Positions 57,214-64,000 of a DNA stretch of 64,000 nucleotides are shown here, in pieces (the stretch's first letter is position 1; each line of letters starts with the position of its first letter). Source of the DNA: Phymorhynchus buccinoides (Eukaryota; Mollusca; Gastropoda; Neogastropoda; Raphitomidae); NCBI GenBank assembly GCA_017654935.2, contig CM065694.1, positions 4,657,215 through 4,721,214 of the forward strand, given 5' to 3'. A program made the position numbers and the translations under genes. Below the pieces are notes generated by a model. The model was not told the DNA's origin. It saw only the letters and a list, made by a program, of their open reading frames with translations, and did not search any database.

Positions 57214-58155
57214 TTTTGTTAACATTTGATGGAACAGCCTGAACTGAATGGAAGGGGGCAGAGGAGGGGGCTTTTGTTAACATTTGATGGAACAGCCTGA
57301 ACTGAATGGAAGGGGGCAGAGGAGGGGGCTTTTCTTAACATTTGATGGAACAGCCTGAAATGAATGGAAGGGGCAGAGGAGGGGACTTTTCTTAACATTT
57401 GATGGAACAGCCTGAACTGAATGGAAGGGGGCAGAGGAGGGGGCTTTTCTTAACATTTGATGGAACAGCCTGAAATGAATGGAAGGGGCAGAGGAGGGGA
57501 CTTTTCTTAACATTTGATGGAACAGCCTGAAATGAATGGAAGGGGGCAGAGGAGGGGGCTTTTCTTAACATTTGATGGAACAGCCTGAAATGAATGGAAG
57601 GGGGTAGAGGAGGGGGCTTTTCTTAACATTTGATGGAACAGCCTGAAATGAATGGAAGGGGCAGAGGAGGGGACTTTTCTTAACATTTGATGGAACAGCC
57701 TGAAATGAATGGAAGGGGCAGAGGAGGGGGCTTTTCTTAACATTTGATGGAACAGCCTGAAATGAATGGAAGGGGGCAGAGGGGGGGGCTTTTCTTAACA
57801 TTTGATGGAACAGCCTGAAATGAATGGAAGGGGGCAGAGGAGGGGGCTTTTCTTAACATTTGATGGAACAGCCTGAACTGAATGGAAGGGGGCAGAGGAG
57901 GGGGCTTTTCTTAACATTTGATGGAACAGCCTGAAATGAATGGAAGGGGGCAGAGGAGGGGGCTTTTCTTAACATTTGATGGAACAGCCTGAAATGAATG
58001 GAAGGGGGCAGAGGAGGGGGCTTTTCTTAACATTTGATGGAACAGCCTGAAATGAATGGAAGGGGGCAGAGGAGGGGGCTTTTCTTAACATTTGATGGAA
58101 CAGCCTGAAATGAATGGAAGGGGGCAGAGGAGGGGGCTTTTCTTAACATTTGCTC
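57214..58155. repeat. 58-bp minisatellite, about 16 copies, grown from a foldback arm
   Basis: The unit is gatggaacagcctgaaatga plus atggaagggggcagaggagg and gggcttttcttaacattt. Its first part is the outer arm of the adjacent foldback element. Copies differ at a few sites (aactg/aaatg, gtt/ctt, ggggg/gggg). Confidence 0.93.
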
Positions 58156-58270
58156 AAATAGCCTTTCAATTTGATTTCAATCTAAAGTGGAGCAGTAAAC
58201 CATTTATCAGTCTTTCTACTATCCTTTCCCCCCCTTTCATTCAATTTCCTGTTTCTTGGCATTCATTTAA

Positions 58271-61200
58271 TAGTCCAGTCATTTTAGGTGAAAAATAGAG
58301 GGCAACCCGGAAAAAAAGGTTATAGTTTTTATATTTGGTACACAGGTAGTACCATTATTACTAATGAAATTCTGAAAGTTCCCGAAAAATCCAGTGTCAG
58401 CAACATGTTTAAATATTGTGCCGATGACACCTCCCCTTTTGATCATCGTGGCAAAAGATGCTACCGAGGGTTGGCTTGCTTGAAAGCGAAATTCTAATCC
58501 TTGGCTGTAAATCTGTGTGAGTTCTTTAAAGAATAATCATAAGTTCGAAAATTATAATTAATAAATATATATATTAAGGCATCAAAAGTATGAAAAATAT
58601 TACGAAATGATACTGATCGGATGCCGAAATCGTACTAATTAAGCGATAATGAGTTAATGGTGGTATGGATCAAGACTGTCATGATCATAAGTAATTAATG
58701 GCTTAAGTATTGCCACGCCTACTCCAGAGCACTTAGAGCACACTTTCTGACCCAAGAAGCACTGGCAAGCATACTCCTGAAGAATTCAAATGTGCTTGAC
58801 GATACCTGCAAAGAAAGTCTTCGCCAGATGTACTCAAGACTTTTGAGAGATTCTGACCTCGAAGATGTGTTTTCCTCAGAAGAAGTTACACGAGTGTTTG
58901 ACAGCTTGCAACAAATCTGTGAACACATGAAGGGTTCCAACAAGACAGCTAAGCTGTGGATACAATATTTTGAGTTTGTGCAAATCATGAGACTCTTTGT
59001 CCGTGCAGAGCGAACAGATGACTGGAATCTACATGTGTATGTAGTGAAACAGATGCTTCCCTACCTGCATGCTGCAGGACATCTTGCCTACGCCAAATCA
59101 GCCCACCTCTACGTGCAGCAGATGGAAGAGCTTCCCTTAGATGTCCAGTGCATGTTTGTGGAGTTAGGCTACTTCACAATCCGCCGCTCAGAAAAATTCT
59201 GGAGTGGGGTGTGGTCTGACATGACGATAGAACAAGTCTTGATGAGGGCCATGAAAACCTCAGGAGGACTCACTAGCGGACGAGGAGTCTCTGACAGCAC
59301 CCTTGCTCGTTGGGTCCAGTCGCTGCCTCTGACAGTTGCGCTGTGCAACAGCCTTGAAGACTTTGCTGGTGTTGTCCATGAAACATCAGAGCAACACAAA
59401 GAGCTTCGATCCGCAAGACAAGTGAAAGACAATCATGATGTGGACACTTTCATGCAGTGGTTCTCGTGTCACATGCCCTTTGAAGACAGGCCTTCCAGCA
59501 TGCTGGTCAGCTTATCAACTGGTGTGATTGCTGACGATTCTGTCAACTGTGACAATGCATTCTGTGTTGGGGTGGCTCACAAGAGAAGATGATTGGCAAA
59601 AGCTTTGCTGAGGTGAAGTTGCAGCGAAAAACCAAAATGAAGTCTCTAGCTTCTATGAACGGTTCAGTGAAGATCAGGGGGAAAGAAGTGGTTGTTCAGC
59701 CACAGCAGATGCTTAATCGCATTCTTTCCATTGTGGACTCGGCCACTGATTTAGCTACATACATGAAGTATGAACTTGCTCCTCGACCACCCTCACTGTT
59801 TGATTATATCTCCTTGCGACGACCTTCATAAGCTGCACTGGCATCTCTTTTGCTGTCGCTTCTTTCACCTGGGTGTAATGACTTGCCTCAAGATCTGGTC
59901 TATGTAATCGATGGAGGCCATCTACTCCACAGCGTTTTGTGGCCATGCCCAGCAACTTATGAAGAGATTTATGAAGAGATTTGTGAGACATATGTGAGAC
60001 ACATAGTCACCTACTATGGAAAGAATGCCACAGTGGGTTTTGATGGTTATGCTGGCTCACTGTCTACACAGTCTGAGGAACATAAAAGAAGAGCAGCAAA
60101 GCATGCATCTGCTAACATTGACGTAGCCTGCCATATCAAAGCCACAATGAGTCAGGCTGATTTCTTAGGGAACCAGCACAACAAGCAAGGGCTACAAACA
60201 ATTCTCTGTGAAAGTCTTCGAGCTGCTGACATTAATGTAAAGCAAGCAGACAATGATGCAGACACTCTGATTGTGTCCACTGCCCTTCGTCACGTTGCGG
60301 AGGGTCATCAAGTGGCTGTCATGGGAACAAACACTGATCTCCTTGTGATGCTAGTGGCCAGACTGCCATCAGATTGCCGGATATATCAGATCCATCCTGG
60401 ACACACAAAGACCCAGCAAAAAGTGTTTGATGTCTCTGCTATCCAGAAAGCTCTTGGACATTTGAAAGACAGCTTGCTGTTTCTTCATGCTGTAACAGGC
60501 TGACACAGCATCGGCACCATACCAACAAGGGAAACGGAAAGTGTACAAAGTGCTCAAATCTGATGACAATCTTGCACAAACTGTGGCAGTTTTCAACATC
60601 GCAGATGCAGACGCAGAGGATATTGCGAAAGCTGGCGAATAATTTTTGCTGCGTCTCTATGGTGCTTCCACTTTCAACGGCCTGGACAGTTTCAGACTGG
60701 CATCATTCAAGAGAAAGAATGCCCAAAAGTTGGCAAGTGGGATTGTTCAAATGGCAAGTCTACCACCAACTAGCGCTGCTGCTCATCAGCATTCTTTCAG
60801 AACATATACTGTCAGGCCCAGCAGTGGTTGGAAAATGGCATTATTGATCCATTGATGGGGGTGGCTTTTGTCCCATGGTTCACTTCAGCCTGTGCCCACA
60901 GAGTTGCCTTCAGCGCCTGATAAACTGTTGCACATCGTTTCCTGTGGCTGCAAGGCTGGCTGTATGGCTAGTTGTGGCTGTCGACGTGCAGGCATGCCTT
61001 GCTCCTCCCTTTGCATCTGCATGGGACTGACCTGCAACAACGCCCTAGGACTTACTGAGTTCTTGGAAGACTGATGACAAGAATGGCAGATTCTTGGCAG
61101 CCAGTGAAGTTGAAGAGCAATGATAATGGAGAGCTGACAACAATTTACAGTAAATTGATACGAATATTGCTTTCTGCCACTTTCTGAGTTAATTTGATAT

Positions 61201-61637
61201 TTAAATGTCAGAACCAAACCAAATCAATGATGTTCCGTAAAAACAACCAAACAGTTTTTAGTTTCTTTGTTTGCTATTTGATTTTGAGTGGAAAAAAACG
61301 ATTTTCAGTAAATGTTGTGTTTATTTTTAACATCGTACATAATTGTGCTTCTGTCAAAATATCATCATCAGAGAGATAAATGTGTATTCTTTTAATTTTA
61401 CCTGCTTTGTGTTCTGATTTTGTTTATTTTTTGAATGGCATAGGATATTCTATTTCTATCCCCTAAAATCGCGTCATATTTGATATGCTCAAAAAGAAAT
61501 AAATAAATGACCATGTTGCTGACATGGGATTTTTCAGGACTTTTGACATAAAAATGTATGACCCATCATCTGTATGTGTACCAAAAATGAAAACTATAAC
61601 CTTTTTTTCTACCTTAATATCTAATTTTCCTGGACTA
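58271..61637 (+). mobile_element. Academ-like DNA transposon (3.37 kb), defective
   Basis: The ends are inverted: TAGTCCAG at 58271 and CTGGACTA at 61630-61637. Subterminal inverted repeats cover about 30 nt at 58311-58344 and 61577-61611 (aaaaaaaggttatagtttt and its complement, then ggtacaca). Flanking TAA on both sides fits a 3-bp target duplication. The interior encodes a nuclease of XPG/PIN type and a Cys-rich finger. That combination with 3-4-bp target duplications is what is described for the Academ superfamily, the helicase-free branch here. Several frame breaks make this copy inactive. Confidence 0.72.
58686..61074 (+). pseudogene. Academ-type transposase remnant: XPG/PIN-like nuclease plus Cys-rich finger
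   Basis: The region begins near 58695 (YCHAYSRALRAHFLTQEALA) and is open to 59592. It then shifts frame (59589-59831), has an in-frame TAA at 59829, continues 59850-60503, and is broken again by a likely 2-nt loss at about 60500 (TGCDTAS context). Later pieces lie at 60505-60855 and 60868-61074. The nuclease part shows YVIDGGHLLHSVLW, a VGFDGYAG segment, QADNDADTLIVSTAL and MGTNTDLLVMLVARLP, with the acidic residues expected of a FEN1/XPG/PIN fold. The end CGCKAGCMASCGCRRAGMPC plus three later Cys resembles a Cys8 finger. Confidence 0.75.
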
Positions 61638-61814
61638 TAAGTAAGCTTAAACATAATGTCAGCAAGTGTGAGTGTATGTTTAGTTCTGTCATCCCCTTGG
61701 GAATGAGCCCACATAATTGAAGGTAAGAATCTCTTATATTAAGATAGCTTTTCCCAGACTAGTAGACACGGGACTGGGCAAAGAAAGAAGGGGGGTAATA
61801 CATTTTTTTTGTTT

Positions 61815-62112
61815 TTGTTCGCTCAGTTTCCTGTCACAGGAGCGTAGATGTGTCATGCTGCCGTTATGCGCCTAAGAAATAGTTAGGCCCAGCATGTCCG
61901 ACTTCAGCTGAAGAAATCTTTGTAAGAATTCTTAGAAAAAAGGCAGGAGAATGGACCAGTAAGATAGAATGATAGCAGATGACAGTAAGCAAAGGGAAAA
62001 GGCAGAGTCAAAGAGAGTGACAGACTAGAGGAAGTTACAAGCACAGAACTTCCAGAAGGTGGGGGAACAATTTGTACAAAAGACCCCCCTGGTATCCCCA
62101 CAGGGAGAAGCA
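61815..62112 (+). mobile_element. SINE copy, head type B
   Basis: The head has tcgctcagtttcctgtcaca and ctgccgttatgcgcctaag. The common body has gaaaaggcagagtcaaagag and ends in ggtatccccacagggag. It is inserted about 180 bp right of the Academ-like element. Confidence 0.7.
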
Positions 62113-62170
62113 ATAAATTTAAAAGAAAAATAATGACATTATTTGGAGCAAAGAGAAAAAGGACACATAC

Positions 62171-62283
62171 CACTGTTGGCCTCAAGGATGGCGTTGGTGA
62201 CGTCCACAATCACTTTCTGACACACATCCAGCGTGGGCTCCACCGTGATGTTGGGGATGCTGAACTTCACCTGAATCTCAAAC
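62171..62283 (-). CDS. Dynein heavy chain exon (tail), residues ~1-38 of the fragment
   Basis: The acceptor is tgtag before GTTTGAGATT; the donor is AGTG followed by gtatgtg. The exon enters with two bases owed and leaves with one base over. It reads FEIQVKFSIPNITVEP, then LDVCQKVIVDVTNAILEANSG, the tail segment seen in many dynein heavy chains as an F-V/I-P-hydrophobic-P-LD pattern. It is the most upstream exon I can place. Upstream sequence to 64000 shows a CA repeat, a YR-element remnant and an 80-bp minisatellite but no further exon. Confidence 0.82.
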
Positions 62284-62285
62284 CT

Positions 62286-62405
62286 ACACAACACACACAC
62301 ATGCACACACACACACACACACACAGACAGACAGACACACAGACAGACACACACACACAGACAGACACACACATACACATATGGACACACACACACACAG
62401 AGATA
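62286..62405. repeat. CA/CAGA simple repeat
   Basis: Interrupted (CA)n with cagacagacacac motifs. It starts about 3 bp from the acceptor of the 62171-62283 exon on the upstream side. Confidence 0.9.
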
Positions 62406-62611
62406 ATTACACAGACACATTACATTTACATGAGTGAAGGTAAAACATTCTCTCAGTCCTCAAGTGACACGCTTCAGTGTTCTCTGAATCTTCCCATTCC
62501 TGAAGTAATTTCCAAAGTGTGTGTCTGTGTCTGTGTATACAGAATGGATGGGGGTGGTCTTATAATTGCATATCATCTTGTTCTAATCTGCCATCAATGT
62601 CGGCAGAAATG

Positions 62612-62816
62612 GTAGCATCCCTCCCATCCTCCCTCCTGATGCTGGGAAAAATAAGAATGACGTTGACAGGTCAATGACCGCGCCACTGGAAGTAAGGGGA
62701 TAACTGCCTACTTCCAGATGGTGAGAGTAGCGGCCCTTTGCTACTTTCGTTTTTCTATGTGCTATGGCATGGGTTCCAGATTAGTAAAAGAATGCTATTG
62801 TTTTGAGTGTTGGTCA
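62612..62816 (+). mobile_element. Solo terminal fragment related to the YR element
   Basis: The sequence catcctccctcctgatgct at the left and ctattgttttgagtgttgg at the right match the two borders of the 28701-28934 terminal segment of the YR element. The interior is diverged (ggaagtaaggggataac, against ggaagtgggaaaggggggataac in the full element). Its right flank (cagtatggttggaatagatt) also resembles the full element's outermost end. It is probably an old solo or non-autonomous copy. Confidence 0.65.
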
Positions 62817-62879
62817 GTATGGTTGGAATAGATTGGTGGATTTTATAAGACCCTGGATCCAGATGACAAGATGGCCAAC

Positions 62880-63520
62880 CCTGAAGACCCTATCAGGTTT
62901 TTCCATGCTGATTTCAGGAGCACTCCTGCACTACTGTCACCCATGACAGGATGGCCAATCTTGAAGACTCTATCAGGTTTTTCCATGCTGATTTCAGGAG
63001 CACTCCTGCACTACTGTCACCCATGACAGGATGGCCAATCCTGAAGATTCTATCAGCTTTTTCCATGCTGATTTCAGGAGCACTCCTGCACTACTGTCAC
63101 AGGATGGCCATGACAGGATGGCCAATCCTGAAGACTCTATCAGGTTTTTCCATGCTGATTTCAGGAGCACTCCTGCACTACTGTCACCCATGACAGGATG
63201 GCCAATCCTGAAGACTCTATCAGGTTTTTCCATGCTGATTTCAGGAGCACTCCTGCACTACTGTCACTCATGACAGGATGGCCAATGGCCAATCCTGAAG
63301 ACTCTATCAGCTTTTTCCATGCTGATTTCAGGAGCACTCCTGCACTACTGTCACTCATGACAGGATGGCCAATCCTGAAGATTCTATCAGCTTTTTCCAT
63401 GCTGATTTCAGGAGCACTCCTGCACTACTGTCACCCATGACAGGATGGCCAATCCTGAAGACTCTATCAGCTTTTTCCATGCTGATTTCAGGAGCACTCC
63501 TGCACTACTGTCACCCATGC
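62880..63520. repeat. 80-bp minisatellite, about 8 copies
   Basis: The unit is atgacaggatggccaatcct plus gaagactctatcaggttttt, ccatgctgatttcaggagca and ctcctgcactactgtcaccc. Two junctions contain extra partial units (caggatggcc, ggccaatggcc). It does not match any exon placed here. Confidence 0.93.
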
Positions 63521-64000
63521 ATTCAGGCACTCACTCACAAGGGTTAAACCTGATAATTTTCAACAAAAAGAAATGGGACAACGCCCCCTACGAAGCTGAG
63601 CACTTTTAATCAGTTTGAAGCCATTTGGATGTATAATATCGGGGCACTTATACAACGGCAATCAGGTTTTCACTTACAGCAAAGCTACTTTTTTCCAGAA
63701 TTTTTGTTGTTGAAACTTTTTCAAAAAAAGAAATTCCTTCTGTACCGATTTTTCAAAAAAAGGATTTCCTTCCTGAGAAGGAAGCAGTTTAAGCCATGCA
63801 CTCATCTAACCTGCCCCTGTCAAAAATAATAATTATTCCTGTTAGCATACATAAACAAATAAATAGTCAAGAGAATTAAAGAGTTCTGAAAACCCTTAAT
63901 GTTCCAGACTGTAGAACTGCTTGTTTGTCACTATTGTACGATCCACTGCAGTAAACGTCATCAAGATTTTCATCAGTCATTATCACCCCAAATCATACAC
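63521..64000. other. Window end, nothing recognised
   Basis: Unique AT-rich sequence. No upstream tail exon could be identified. Confidence 0.5.

Overview
The window is intron-rich animal DNA. It has GT-AG introns, exons of about 90-230 bp, SINEs, many small TIR elements and a great deal of simple and tandem repeat. One repeat family (CCCCGAAGTCGGAG...GGCGGGGTAA, seen at 8424, 14084 and 20702) resembles dispersed repeats I associate with marine gastropods. A mollusc, perhaps a caenogastropod, is therefore my best guess, but it is an inference.

One host gene occupies nearly the whole window on the minus strand: a dynein heavy chain, probably axonemal. I could place 18 consecutive exons from 62283 down to 1923, totalling 2788 nt or about 929 codons. 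All 17 junctions agree in reading phase. They encode the distal tail and almost the whole linker (DHC_N2) up to just before AAA1. The gene continues beyond both window ends: the N-terminal tail lies above 62283, and the motor AAA modules lie below 1923. The linker motifs (GP-GI-P-EA-RL-F, RHW, EQLED, YLEAVF, LPQEAKRF, PRFYFVSD, VRPHLR, VE-WL) fit an axonemal heavy chain, perhaps of the DNAH5/DNAH8 type.

The most unusual property is that at least 10 of the 18 exons are accompanied by tandem arrays or decayed duplicates built from their own exon-intron junctions. Each unit holds the last or first part of the exon plus a splice donor or acceptor and a short piece of intron. Arrays sit on the donor side (exons at 1923, 13765, 21362, 51446, 56760), on the acceptor side (21562, 23285, 40873, 48726), or copy the exon nearly whole (15354-16004, 93-bp in-frame units). 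Older versions survive at 22560-23125, 46836-47021 and 14271-14341.

The introns also carry two larger mobile elements. One is a 6.35-kb tyrosine-recombinase element (28648-34995) with 164-bp direct terminal repeats and a DIRS-like internal complementary region. The other is a 3.37-kb Academ-like DNA transposon (58271-61637) with TIRs, an XPG/PIN-like nuclease region and a Cys-rich finger, broken by several frame changes. There are also many MITEs: piggyBac-like with TTAA ends (one triple nest), mariner-like and foldback types. Two SINE families and very large minisatellites complete the picture, including a 4.4-kb array of 52-bp units with higher-order structure at 16238-20690. I see no bacterial genes, no CRISPR and no convincing tRNA or rRNA.
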